A stretch of 64,000 nucleotides of DNA from Dasyornis broadbenti. Taxonomy: Eukaryota; Chordata; Aves; Passeriformes; Dasyornithidae. The notes beneath the pieces were generated by a model that was given only the letters and a program-made list of their open reading frames with translations, searched no databases and was not told the DNA's origin. A program made the translations under genes and the position numbers. Below are positions 54,346 through 64,000 of the stretch, piece after piece (the first letter of the stretch is position 1; each line of letters starts with the position of its first letter). Location: assembly GCA_013397935.1 (NCBI GenBank), contig VZRN01005007.1, positions 762,321 to 826,320 of the forward strand. Reading direction: 5' to 3'.

Positions 54346-55821
54346 TGTGCTGCCTGCACGGGTCACCGGGGCAGTAAATATTTGTACAGGCCGGACAAGG
54401 AGAAAGCAAACAGAATTCCCTTATTTATGGGCCTTGGCAGCTTCTCGGCCTCAGCTCCGTGGTGTTTCCAATCCCTCTGCTCCCAGCTGGGGCTCAGCCC
54501 CCGCTGTGCACCCACAGCTGCTCCATGGGGTGCTGGGGCAGCAGGCAGGCAGGAAGCAAAGAGCCGGGATGGGAATGTGAGACTGGAGGCTGGGAGGGGC
54601 AGAGGGACACAGAGAGGGAGAATGTGAAAGTCGGGATGTGCAGGAGCAAGTGGAGTGACCCTGCCAGCTGTTTTTGCAGCCGTGTTTATTTTACCTGCGG
54701 GCAGGAGGGAAGGTGACGGATCCGCTTCCCTGGACATCCTGGGGCCGCTTCCTGGGCACTGTGTGAAGCCCCTGCAGGGTTAAACACCAACCCTGAGCCC
54801 TCGCTTTCAGCAGGGGATAGTCCAGGTTCTGAGGGGCTTCCATGGAGCTCAGTGAGACATCCCGAATCCTGAACCCTTCCTGCACGGGCACGCTGGGCCT
54901 GCCAGGACACACACGTGTCCTATCCCAGACCGAGGTTCACTCCCTGCTGCTGCTGCCCTACCTCTGGCTCCTTCCCAGGAGGAAGCCAGGATGTGGGAGT
55001 GCTCCGGGGTCTCCGGGTGGGAGGTCTGTGTCTCCTCTGGGAGGAACACCAGGAGCAGGGTCCTGTGCCTGCTCCAGGGACACAAACCATGAGCATACCT
55101 GGAAGCAGCCGGGTGTCCGGACCGTGCCTCATCTGCTTCCCATCATCCCCCCAGACGGATGGCAGGAGGCAGAGGGGAAGGAGCCTGGGGATCACTGACC
55201 CCTCTTCGTGCTGAGTGTCTGGCTTTAGGAAGGATTCAGCCTTATTACCAACCTCCCGAGTTGTTGATTTCTTGGATTTCTGTCATGTCAGGAGGAGCTT
55301 TCGCCGAGCTGAAAAGGGCAAGGGGATGGATCTCATTCCATAAACTTCTTGGAGATGAGGGGAAAGCCATGGGGCCAGGGGTTAAAGACACCCAGACCAG
55401 GCTGGGAATGAGCAAATGAAGGAATAGGGCAGGAGGGAATATGAGAGCAACAGGGTCCTGGTGGCTCCTCAGGAGGGGCTTTGGCGGGGGTGGACAGTTG
55501 CTGTCATGCTGATATCCAGCATGAGGATGAGACAAAATTCATCCCTAAATTTACTGGGATAATCTGTCCTGGTCTGTTGTGGCCCGTTCCATCACTTTCT
55601 CCATCCTGGCTGACATGAGGTTTATTTACACATGTGACCAACACAGGCTCTGGTCACTCCATCTGCACCAGCCAGAGGGTTTTTACTGACAGGGATTGAT
55701 GGCATCTGGCTGGAGATCTCCAGCTCCAGGATTCCTCTCCCAGGCAATCCTTGGTGCAAATTGCTTCTCTTTGAGGCACTCATTTCACCGTTTGTGGGAG
55801 AGCAGAGGAGACAGATGTGCT
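54346..55821. other. Non-coding DNA, nothing recognised
   Basis: No recognisable gene, RNA or repeat. Confidence 0.4.
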
Positions 55822-56068
55822 GCGGTCATGAGAGGAAATAGCCTCTCTTCATTTTGGTTGGACGTCAGGAGGAATTTCTTTCTGGAAAGGGTGGTCAGGC
55901 ATTGGAAGGGGCTGCCCAGGGAGGTGAGGGAGTGCCCAACCCTGGAGGTGTCCGAGGAACACCTGGACGTGGTACTCAGTGCTCTGGGCTGGCAACAAGG
56001 TGGGGGTCAAGCACAGGGTGGACTCGATCCTGAAGGGCTTTTCCAACCTCATTATCCCGTGCATTAGT
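55822..56068 (+). mobile_element. CR1 LINE 3' fragment, GGCATTGGAA subfamily, longest of its group
   Basis: Sense copy: 'ggtcatgagaggaaatagcc' (55824), 'ttggacgtcaggaggaattt' (55858), 'ggtggtcaggcattggaagg' (55890), 'gaacacctggacgtggtact' (55957), 'gggtggactcgatcctgaag' (56017) and 'ggcttttccaacctcatta' (56036). It extends about 60 bases further 5' than the copy at 49569. The tail is worn away. Confidence 0.92.
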
Positions 56069-57600
56069 CCAGGCAAAGGGCTCAGAGTATTTGTCATGAG
56101 GCTGAGGGAGATAACATCCCTGAGATAACTGCGGAGCAGAGCAGGCTGTGAGCAGGTTTGGGGCTGGAAAACATTCCCTCCAAACCGGCAGTCCTGGCTG
56201 GCTCTGACTCCCGCTCTGCTCCTCATGCCGTGATTTATCCCGCAGCAAAGTGAGCCCAAACGCTCTCCATATGGATCCCATAGAGGCTGCACCTGCTTCC
56301 CACTGTGGATAAGCACATGTGGGATGGGGCGGGAGAGCTGGGGGTGAGTGTGGGAATACAAATCAATCACCTGCCAGCCCCAGGGGGTACCAGTGCTCCC
56401 CCCCCATCCCTGGCTGGGCCAGCTTCTCCCTGCTGGAGCTGGATGGCTCCCAAGGAATGAGGCCTGGCCAGGCACAAGGCCCCAGGGTGACACCAAGGAT
56501 CGCTGAGGTGCCAGCAGGATGCAGCAGCCTGGCTGGGGTGTCTCATGGGAACAGAGGCTGTGCAATGAGAGAAACCTGCCTGGATAGGGCCAGGAGACCC
56601 CTGTGCCACCACAGCCAAGTGCTCCATAGGCAGGGCAGAGGAAGGAGTTCAGGAGCCGTTCTTCTCTCGCAACGTTTAAATTTCCTTTACAGGGAATGTG
56701 AAATTCCCCAAGGAAATAAACTGTCACCAAGCTCCAGGACCATCTGCCTGAGTCCCCAGGGAGCCCTGGGATGAGTTTACACAGCTCTCCATAAACACAG
56801 CACACAAGGCACAGGCCGGGGTCATGGCTGCCGGCCAGGGTGGAGTCTCTGCTCCCACATCCACGTGTTTTGGGAATGTCGCTGTCCTGCATCACCCCTC
56901 TGGCTTGGAAAATCCAGGGCTGTGGGCAGAGGAGCTGAGTGGTGCTCCATGGGCAGTGCTGGAGGATCCCAACCCAGAGGTCAGGAGGGACCCTGAGATC
57001 CTGGATGTTCCCGAGCCCTGGACATCCTGGGGATGAAGACAGGGATGCTCCTGCTCCAGAGGGAGACAGCCCTGTGGAATCTCCCATCACCCGCTCCCAC
57101 TTTGTCCCTCTCCCAACACTCAAATATTTATGTCCGAAGCCGACATTAAAATTCAAGGGAAGCTAAATAGAAATTAAATTGTGTATTTGGAGAGGAAATG
57201 GGTCCCGTAAGGTGAGCGCTGCTGGGCCCGGTGATTGATGGCCGTTTATTTATCTGCTACTGCCAAATCCTGCGAGGAAGAGAGAGCGGGAAGGGAGCGG
57301 GAGCCACTGGAGCTGGGCTCTGAGGGCGGAATGGCTCTGGGAATCATGGCAATGTCCAAGTGGGAGCAAATAGCTCCAGGAATCCCCAGAGGGTACGAGA
57401 GCAGAGTGGGCAGCCCTGCCCAGCTGCAGGGACCTACCTGTACCACACAAACCTTTGGAATCCAAGCGTTTGGACCCACACAGGGCAGATCCCGGCTTCT
57501 CCCTGTCTCACTGGCTCATTCTTCCATAACTCTGGAATCACCCCTGAGCATCCAAGAATAGGCTGAGAGGACCAGAGGCCTCGCTGCTTTTCTTTTCTCC
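56069..57600. other. Non-coding DNA, nothing recognised
   Basis: The minus strand is open for 435 codons from 57156 to 55849. The last part of that frame runs through antisense CR1 and the rest lacks any domain, so it is not called. A small AT-rich patch at 57120-57195 includes 'gaaattaaattgtgtatttg'. Confidence 0.4.
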
Positions 57601-57966
57601 TTTCCTTTCCTTTCCTTTCCTTTCCTTTCCTTTCCTTTCCTTTCCTTTCCTTTCCTTTCCTTTCCTTTCCTTTCCTTTCCTTTCCTTTCCTTTTCTTTCC
57701 TTTCCTTTCCTTTCCTTTCCTTTCCTTTCCTTTCCTTTCCTTTCCTTTCCTTTCCTTTCCTTTCCTTTCCTTTCCTTTCCTTTCCTTTCCTTTCCTTTCC
57801 TTTCCTTTCCTTTCCTTTCCTTTCCTTTCCTTTCCTTTCCTTTCCTTTCCTTTCCTTTCCTTTCCTTTCCTTTCCTTTCCTTTCCTTTCCTTTCCTTTCC
57901 TTTCCTTTCCTTTCCTTTCCTTTCCTTTCCTTTCCTTTCCTTTCCTTTCCTTTCCTTTCCTTTCCT
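57601..57966. repeat. (TTTCC)n microsatellite, about 73 units
   Basis: A nearly perfect 366-bp pentamer array with one visible interruption (TTTTC near 57691). The complementary strand is pure purine (GGAAA) and reads as a Lys-Gly-Lys-Glu-Arg repeat; this is not a protein. The high purity implies recent expansion, and the true length may be larger than assembled because the array ends at an ambiguous base. Confidence 0.98.
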
Positions 57967-57967
57967 N
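57967..57967. other. Single N at the end of the TTTCC array
   Basis: One unresolved base directly at the repeat boundary, consistent with a collapsed or polished assembly join. Confidence 0.95.
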
Positions 57968-58429
57968 GAAAATCCCCTCCCCAAGAAGCCCCTCCTTGCC
58001 CAGCCCCTGTGCCCCGTGTGTCCCTCAGCCCCTGTCCCCCGGCTGTGTCATTCCACAGGTAACATCCCCCTCTCCCTGCCTGCAGCTCTTTCCCTGCCTC
58101 CATCCCTGTTCCCTCTCCATTATTTGCATAATGGTGCCCGGGATCACTTGAGGAGGAAATCATTTCCTTTCCCTGGAACTGAGACCTTTCCTTGCACTTA
58201 TTTATCTCTCCCCATTCCCGAAAGCCGAGCGCTGATGGATGCTGGATGCAACCAGACACCCCCAGCCGGCCCTGCCGATGCCTCCTTGGGTCTCAGCCAT
58301 CCGGGAAGGCGGGTGAGGTTATCCAGGGGCTCGTGTCTCCCTCATTCTCTCTCTCTCTCTTCAAACCCTGCTCTTCCCCGTTTTACACTTCCTTGGGAAG
58401 AGATCAGTGACACGGGATGCTTGTCACCC
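57968..58429. other. GC-rich non-coding DNA
   Basis: CpG frequency rises from about 58200 onward (cccgaaagccgagcgctg, atccgggaaggcgggtgag). A CTCTCTCTCTCTC run lies near 58347. No gene is recognised. Confidence 0.4.
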
Positions 58430-58620
58430 GCGGAAGTGTTGTCATTGCTTACCCGTTGCTAGGTGACAGTGGCCTGCTGCTGCGGGCTGTGGGGCCAGGC
58501 GTGTCCGGGGGCTGCCATCCCTCCCGCTGGGAATGCCGTCCCTCCATCCCTCCCACCGGGAATGCCATCCCTCCTTCCCCCGTGGCCCGGAGCCTCCCCG
58601 AGGGCTCTCAGGGCTGCAGG
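58430..58620 (+). promoter_or_regulatory. Possible TATA-less promoter with ETS and RFX X-box motifs
   Basis: An ETS-type core, cggaagtg, lies at 58431-58438. An RFX X-box match, gttgctaggtgac, lies at 58455-58467; its complement, gtcacctagcaac, is one base from the palindromic consensus GTTGCCATRGCAAC-type arrangement. CpG is enriched from about 58200 to 58650. A good 5' splice motif, CAGGTGAGC, follows at 58618-58626, so a short non-coding first exon from roughly 58490 to 58619 on the plus strand is possible. ETS and RFX sites together are common in promoters of cilia-related genes. Motifs are seen directly; the promoter call is inference. Confidence 0.3.
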
Positions 58621-58903
58621 TGAGCGCTTGGACCAGAGCTCAGTTCGGGCTCATCCTGCGGCTCCACGTCTCCCGCAGAGCCGGGAGGTTGCACTCTCTT
58701 CCCGGGACAGGCAAGGGGGTCATTCCCTGTGCTCCAGCACCTCTGGCACACGCTGTGGATCCAGGATGGGGAGCCCAGCCCAGCCGCTGCTCCTCTCTCC
58801 CAGGACAGTGGGGCAGGACAGGGAAACGCAGAGCAGGAACCGCCATGGTCTTTTCCAATCAAGTGGAGAGAGTTTGGGGTTGGTTTTGTTGTGGGATTTT
58901 TAA
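58621..58903. other. Non-coding DNA, nothing recognised
   Basis: If the proposed promoter is real, this would be the start of an intron. Nothing else is recognised. Confidence 0.35.
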
Positions 58904-58923
58904 TTTTTTTTTTTTTTTTTTTT
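58904..58923. repeat. T20 homopolymer
   Basis: Twenty consecutive T. No retroposed body is recognised beside it. Confidence 0.92.
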
Positions 58924-59774
58924 GCCTCCCTGGAAAAATGCTGATGTGTCAAAACAAAGTTTTTTAAAAGGAATGTGCTTGTTTCAGCTTAACTCTTTTC
59001 AGGAGTTCCTGCTCAAAACTGAGAATAAAGAGAGTGCTGCCATCCCATTTCATTCCATCCATCCCATCCCATAATATCCCATCCCTGCCAGCTGTGCCCC
59101 CATGAGCTGCAGCCCCACAAGACATGGAGATGGGGGAACAAGGACAAGTCCTGCCAGTGCCAGTGCCCTCCTGGCCATTCCAGGGCCCTCCTGGCCATTC
59201 CAGGTCCTCCTGGCCTTGCTGACATCCCAGCTCCCTGGGCACAGGGCTGGGGGCAGGCTCAGGTCTGCTCTCTCCAGATGTGGTTTTGATTAGGAATTTT
59301 TTGGACTAAAAATGCGCAAGTAAAGCACAACCCAAGCCCAGCGCCATCGCCCCCCGCTTCCTGTGAACGTTCCTGTTCTGATTAACCAACATTCCTCCAG
59401 AAAATCATCTCCTTCCCCAAAAACCCCAGGCAGGGCCGGCCAAGATTGCCCTCGCCACAGAGAAGGGGGCTCCACATCCCAGAGGGAAGGCGGAAGGTGT
59501 GGGTGGAAGGTTTGGGTGTCAGCACTTGGCTCCTGGCCAGGGAATTCCAACCCCACGGAGCCTTGGACCCCACCGTGCTCTGAGGGCACAGCCCCAGCTC
59601 CAAGGGGCCATGCTGGGAGTTCTTTCCAAAGGGAAGGTCCAGTGGTCATTCCCATGGCAGGGAATTCAGCTGCCCTCACCCCTGTGTCCCCCAGCTCCGC
59701 AGGCTCCATGCCCTGTGGCTGTAGCCCCATCAGAGGGAATCTCCAGCCTTTCCAATGCCACCTCGGAGCCTCCA
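58924..59774. other. Non-coding DNA with CCATCC-type simple sequence
   Basis: A degenerate CATCC/CCCAT stretch occupies about 59041-59092. No gene is recognised. Confidence 0.4.
59166..59215. repeat. 20-bp minisatellite, 2.5 units
   Basis: CCCTCCTGGCCATTCCAGGG repeats at 59166 and 59186, with a partial third unit at 59206. Confidence 0.92.
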
Positions 59775-59945
59775 ATCCTATTTAATGAATGATCATTAAC
59801 TGGGGACGTTTCAGATGAGGAAATTGTTTTAGGAACGAGCAATTAAGTCCTAATGCTCAGCTCATGTAACTCATTTCTAATTAAACTCGCTGTAAATTAT
59901 AGCACCGCTATTTCTTTTTAATGAGAAATAAAACTGAGAAGGAAT
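59775..59945. promoter_or_regulatory. Strong candidate conserved non-coding element
   Basis: Contains 'cctatttaatgaatgatcat' (59777), GTCCTAATGCTC (59847), TTTCTAATTAAACTCGC (59874), 'gtaaattatagcaccgctat' (59893) and 'tttttaatgagaaataaaac' (59915). GAGCAATTAAG lies at 59837. There are at least five homeodomain-type cores in 170 bases and no repeat signature, flanked by GC-rich DNA. Inference from motif clustering. Confidence 0.4.
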
Positions 59946-60687
59946 CGCGGCCCTTCAGAAAACCGGACTGAGTGGGAGGGAGGAAAAGAGGGAGTGGAGG
60001 GGAAGGAGCAGAGAGCAGGGGGAGAGTTCAACCCGGGCAGAAAAGGGCTCTTAAAGCCCTCCCTGCCATTCCAGCAGCCATCTCCACTCCTGCCCGGTGC
60101 CTGAGGACCTCCTGGCCATAGCTATTTATATTCCTGACCTTTCCCAAAGGTGGGCAAAGCTCTGGAGCCCGGGCTCTCGAGGGTTTTGCCACTGGGAAGC
60201 GGCCTCGGCTCCCGCTCTCTCCAGATCCAGCTGTGGCGTGACAAGGAAAAATGGTGCCCATATGGAGACATTAATGATCCGAGGTTCAAAGGCAGCACGG
60301 GAGGATCGAGTGCTCTCTGAGCAGATTTTAATCACATCCATCATGGAACGGCTCTGAAACGGTGGGAGAGGCAGGCGGGATGGGGATGGAGAGGGGTTAC
60401 AGCACCGACTGGGGTTGGTGGGAGCTGGGCAAAGAAATTTTAGGATTGCTCAGGTCACAGGTCCAGGATTGTCCTCTCATGGAGTCAGAAGGTGCCAGAG
60501 ATAGTTGCCCCTCATGCCTTAGGATTTGGATACAGGGAATGGAGGAGGAAGAGAGGAAGCATCAGGTTCTGAGTGTCACAGTTCTGCTCCATGACCTTCC
60601 CTCAGCCTCCCAGACCCCTGGGAACACCACTTTTCCCTGGCACCCTGCAGAGCAACGGGCTGTGCCAGGGATAGTACCATTCCCTGG
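59946..60687. other. Non-coding DNA, nothing recognised
   Basis: Purine-rich near 59970-60020. No gene is recognised. Confidence 0.4.
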
Positions 60688-60955
60688 GTCGGGAATCAGA
60701 GGATGGTTTGGGATGAGAGAGAGCTTAAAGCTCAATCCATCCCACCCCTGCCATGGGCAAGGACACCTTCTGCTATCCCAGGTTGCTCCAAGCCCCATCC
60801 AGCCTGGCCTTGGACACTTCCAGGGATCCAGGGGCAGCCACAGCTTCTGTGGGCACCCTGTGCCAGGGTTTTCCCACCCTCACAGGGAGGAATTCCTTCC
60901 CAATTTCCCATCTCATCCGCCTTTCTTTCAGTTTAAAGCAATTAGGATTTTGCTT
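60688..60955 (-). mobile_element. CR1 LINE 3' fragment
   Basis: Antisense copy: 'cagaggatggtttgggatga' (60698), 'ccctgccatgggcaaggaca' (60745), 'ccaggttgctccaagcccca' (60778), 'ccttggacacttccagggat' (60809), 'cctcacagggaggaattcct' (60879) and 'ctttcagtttaaagcaatta' (60925). It extends into the TTTAAAGC block that only a few other copies here retain. Confidence 0.93.
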
Positions 60956-61235
60956 CTAGTGGAAAACACTCTGGCTCGTGTCCAGTAATGATGGATTTAA
61001 CCCCACAAAGTCAAGTTCAGGCCGAGCCCACTTGGAGATCCATAAAAGTTTAACATTTCCAGCCATGTTTCCGCTCTCTCAGCACCGTCTGTGCTGGGAT
61101 GGAGCCGGAGGAGCAGAGGAAGGAGCTGGTCTCCATCTGCCCCCCCGGCTGGAGCAGGGGCACATCGGGGTCACGCAGGGCTCCCATGTCAGCTGAGTCC
61201 TGGGGGAGCTCGGGTGGGATTGGGTTGGGTCCAGG
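60956..61235. other. Non-coding DNA up to the gap
   Basis: Ends in G-rich sequence, 'gggtgggattgggttgggt' (61213-61231), just before the gap. No gene is recognised. Confidence 0.4.
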
Positions 61236-61399
61236 NNNNNNNNNNNNNNNNNNNNNNNNNNNNNNNNNNNNNNNNNNNNNNNNNNNNNNNNNNNNNNNNN
61301 NNNNNNNNNNNNNNNNNNNNNNNNNNNNNNNNNNNNNNNNNNNNNNNNNNNNNNNNNNNNNNNNNNNNNNNNNNNNNNNNNNNNNNNNNNNNNNNNNNN
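61236..61399. other. Assembly gap, 164 N
   Basis: A run of 164 unresolved bases. The left flank is G-rich (TTGGG units) and the right flank C-rich (CCCAG then CCCAT units), so the gap sits in simple sequence that changes strand bias across it. Confidence 0.99.
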
Positions 61400-61431
61400 C
61401 AGCCCAGCCCAGCCCATCCCATCCCATCCCT
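61400..61431. repeat. (CCCAG)n/(CCCAT)n simple repeat at gap edge
   Basis: Three CCCAG units followed by three CCCAT units directly after the gap. Confidence 0.92.
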
Positions 61432-62280
61432 GCTCTTGTACAAGGAAAGCAGGAGGAGACATCCCGGTTCTCAGCCCTGAGCTGGAGCTGCTGCTGCAGA
61501 GGGGAAGGAGCAAAGGATGCTCACAATCCCAGAGCTCCTCATTCCTTAGCCCATATCTCACCATCCCATACCCCATCATCCCAAAGCTGCCATCCTATAG
61601 CTCCCCATCACTTATCCCACCAATCCCTATTCCACCATCCCATGGCTCCCATCCCACTCCAGGACTATCCCACTGCACCAAGGCAGAGGTGAGAGCTGCC
61701 TCCCGCAGTTCACCCCAGTGTAGGACAGAGAGAGCACACCAAGAATGGAGACGGAGCGTGGAGCAAATTCCACCTTCCCAGAAACATTCCCTAGAGTTTT
61801 TTTCTCTCTCTGGCTGTTTCCAGCAGCAAACAGTGAGTGCTCCTCTCCGAAAGCTTCACTAATGATTTTGGGCAGCTAAGCCAGGCCTGGATTTGGGATG
61901 TGGCTGTGCCATCCCAGCTGTCTGTATGCGGATTTAAACCTGATCCATGTGGAACAGCGGCAGCTCCGGCACTGCCTCTGGGACAAAAGTCCTGATTATT
62001 CCCTCTTCCCGACAAAGCCGGCTCTGTCCAAAGGCTTCCAGGCACCGTGTTCCCTGTTCCCACTGGAATAGCTGCACGTGGATGCTGACACTGCAAACTC
62101 TTTTCCTCCATAGACATGTTTTTGTCACACCAAGCTGTGACCAAAATTCCAGCAGTGGCAGTGGCTGTGTCCAGCCAGGACAGAGGTGTAGGGACAGGGA
62201 GAGTGATGGAAATGCCTGTCCTGCCAGCTCCTGCTTTCCCCCCGTTTGGAGAGAGAAGAGAAACCCGAGATGGAGAATTG
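61432..62280. other. Non-coding DNA, nothing recognised
   Basis: CCATCCC and CCCATA motifs recur between 61545 and 61670 as degenerate simple sequence. No gene or RNA is recognised. Confidence 0.4.
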
Positions 62281-62395
62281 TGGGATCACAGAATGGTTTG
62301 GGCTGGAAGGAACCTTAAAGCCCATCCATGGGTGAGGACACCTTCCATAGAACAGGTTGCCTCGAGCCTTAAACACTTCCAGGAATAATGTCTGG
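62281..62395 (-). mobile_element. CR1 LINE 3' fragment, internally shortened
   Basis: Antisense copy: 'gggatcacagaatggtttgg' (62282), 'gctggaaggaaccttaaagc' (62302), 'ggacaccttccatagaacag' (62336) and 'aaacacttccaggaataatg' (62372). It lacks about 20 bases around the usual 'ccccctgccatgggcag' block. Confidence 0.9.
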
Positions 62396-64000
62396 GAAAG
62401 GAAGGAAATTATGGAAAATGCTGGCCCAGCCGGGTCAGTGTTGAACACAGGCCCCTTCAGAGGGATTCTGCGGAGCCTGTTCTCCGTGGCTCTGCAGGAT
62501 CATCCGTATCCTGATGGAGCCCTGCAGAGCCCTGACCTGGCCACTTTTAGGCAGGAGGGGAAGGAACAAAGCGGGAAGGTTGTGGAGAGCTGCAGCCGGA
62601 GGAAACATTGGATCATGTCCCCACAGCCCCTTCCGTGGATCCTGCTCACGGCACACCCTGGGGTGGCAGTGACATCGGGAAGGCCCATTAGTGAGGGAGT
62701 TGGGTTCCTGTCCTTGCCAGGGAGGAAAGCCCCACGGAGCAGCCCCCGGCCCTCAGACCCGGCCCGTGTAACCCGAGCCCAGGCCGAGGGAAGCTCGGAG
62801 TTAATCACTTCCAATGCCGGCCTGAGGAAGTGGCAATTAAAGAGCTCGTTAGTGACAGAAAGAGCTCCTGTGCTGCCCTGACACCTTCAGCTCCCGGACT
62901 GCTCCAGCACCTGCCTGCGGAGCAAGGAGAGGCTCTGGAACCGGCTCTGTTGGTGGGATGCAGCATCCCTGCTCCCAGTGCAGCGTCCTTGTGGGAATGT
63001 GGGCACCTCCCTGTCACCAGCCGTGCCATCCTGAAGGATGAGGGGCAGGAGCACAGCTCTGCCAGCAGCAGCCCCTTGGGGCATTCCCATCTTTCCTCTC
63101 TGAACGTTTTCATCCTCTGGGCTGTGCTTCCAAGCACATGGCAGCTGGGATGCTGAGGAAAGGGAACACATGGAGGCAGAGTGCTGGGAAGGGATCCGGG
63201 AGCGCTGGGGGAGGAATTCCTCCCTGCAGTGGATGATGGGTTTAGATCCAGATCATCGCAGCAACTCCAACATCCACAGCTCCGGCTGCGGTTTGGAGCG
63301 GGGCCCTGAGGAGCTGCAGCATTAACACCCACAGCCCTTCCCGCTTGGAATGCGGGCCCATCCGCACGGCTCCTGCAAGGAGGCACAAGGGCCTTCCCAG
63401 CTGTGGGGAGCTGCCCCGGATAAACACCCGACAGCTGGAGCAGAGAGGAATGGAGCTGCTTCTCCAACTGCCAGCACGAGCCAATCCATCACGCTGGTCC
63501 TGGCACCTCTCCTCGGAACGGAATCAAAGGGCTCCTTAGTGAGAAGGGATGGAATGACAGGTAGAAAGGCCAGAGGATAAATCCTGCTGCCTACTGGGAC
63601 TGTTAAATATTAGGAGAGATTAGTGTCTGACAGGGGAGAGTAGGGCAGCAGCTCTGCTAAACAGCCAGAGAAATGCGTGGAATTCCGGCTCCTTTGTCAG
63701 TGGCAACTGCACAACACTCAGGGTGGAATAAAAGGAAGAAGAAAAAATACCTTTCCCTGATTTAGATTAAGGAAGAAGCCCGGGCAGGAGCCTGGACCTC
63801 ACCCAGCCCTTCCCGGGGCAGTGCAGGAAAGGGGGAGCTGGGAGGGGATTCTGGGAGAGGGTTTGGAGCCAGAGCAGCCTCTCCCAATCCTGCTCCTGCA
63901 CAGCCCCTGCCTCAGGCACAGCCCCTCCTCAGGACACCTGGCTGGGAAGGTGCGACAAAAAGGGGAGAAGGGAAGTGAGGGAGGCACCGTGGAAGTGTTC
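62396..64000. other. Non-coding DNA, nothing recognised
   Basis: GC-rich single-copy-looking sequence to the window end. A mildly AT-rich patch at about 63600-63620 and 63725-63775 carries no recognisable feature. No gene is supported. Confidence 0.4.

Noticed and set aside
55849..57156. 435-codon minus-strand open frame
   Set aside because: Its last part reads through antisense CR1 sequence; the rest is Pro/Gly/Ser/Leu-rich with no domain, and other frames in the same DNA are also open.
57516..58259. Lys-Gly-Lys-Glu-Arg repeat protein on the minus strand
   Set aside because: Direct translation of the TTTCC array, including the ambiguous base; not a gene.
1..64000. tRNA, rRNA, CRISPR or bacterial operon features
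   Set aside because: None found by eye: no cloverleaf with a B-box, no direct-repeat and spacer arrays, no ribosome-binding sites and no dense co-directional genes; the repeats are those of a bird nuclear genome.

Overview
The window looks like nuclear DNA from a bird, most likely a neoavian or passerine. The main evidence is about nineteen short CR1 LINE fragments on both strands, all truncated 3'-end pieces. Their landmarks are the 'ttggacacttccagggatcc' block, the 'aaggtcccttccaaccc' block and, where preserved, a terminal tail of 8-bp GATTCTGG-like units. The background is GC-rich and full of CCCAT, CCCAG and CCTCC-type simple motifs, interrupted by short AT-rich islands. I see nothing bacterial.

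I cannot support any protein-coding gene, tRNA or rRNA. The long open frames (up to about 435 codons) are explained by GC-rich composition, by read-through of microsatellites or by antisense CR1. They show no recognisable domains. The window is therefore probably intergenic, or lies inside a large intron.

Layout. From 1 to 15 kb there is GC-rich single-copy DNA with four CR1 copies, a 183-bp tandem duplication (4535-4887), a pyrimidine tract (7689-7879), a TAAA array (11877-11930) and a 40-bp minisatellite (12709-12866). From 15 to 33 kb there is a CpG-dense block at 19440-19790, then an AT-rich block, then a 227-bp GAGCT/GAGCC array (20119-20345), followed by five CR1 copies, one of them apparently ancient. 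From 33 to 46 kb there are several AT-rich islands with homeodomain-type ATTA sites, a perfect CAGGTA/TACCTG palindrome, a 16-bp minisatellite, a large inverted repeat (44341-44522) and an unexplained coding-like tract (44950-45117). From 46 to 56 kb there is a perfect 13-bp hairpin, a 368-bp solo LTR inserted into a CR1 with a 6-bp target duplication, and three more CR1 copies. From 56 to 64 kb there is a 366-bp TTTCC array ending in an N, a CpG-rich segment with ETS and RFX X-box motifs and a downstream splice donor, a 164-base assembly gap and two CR1 copies.

The AT-rich islands recur every few kilobases. They look like candidate conserved non-coding elements, as expected near a developmental regulator gene. 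That is inference from composition and motifs only; a multi-species alignment would decide it.
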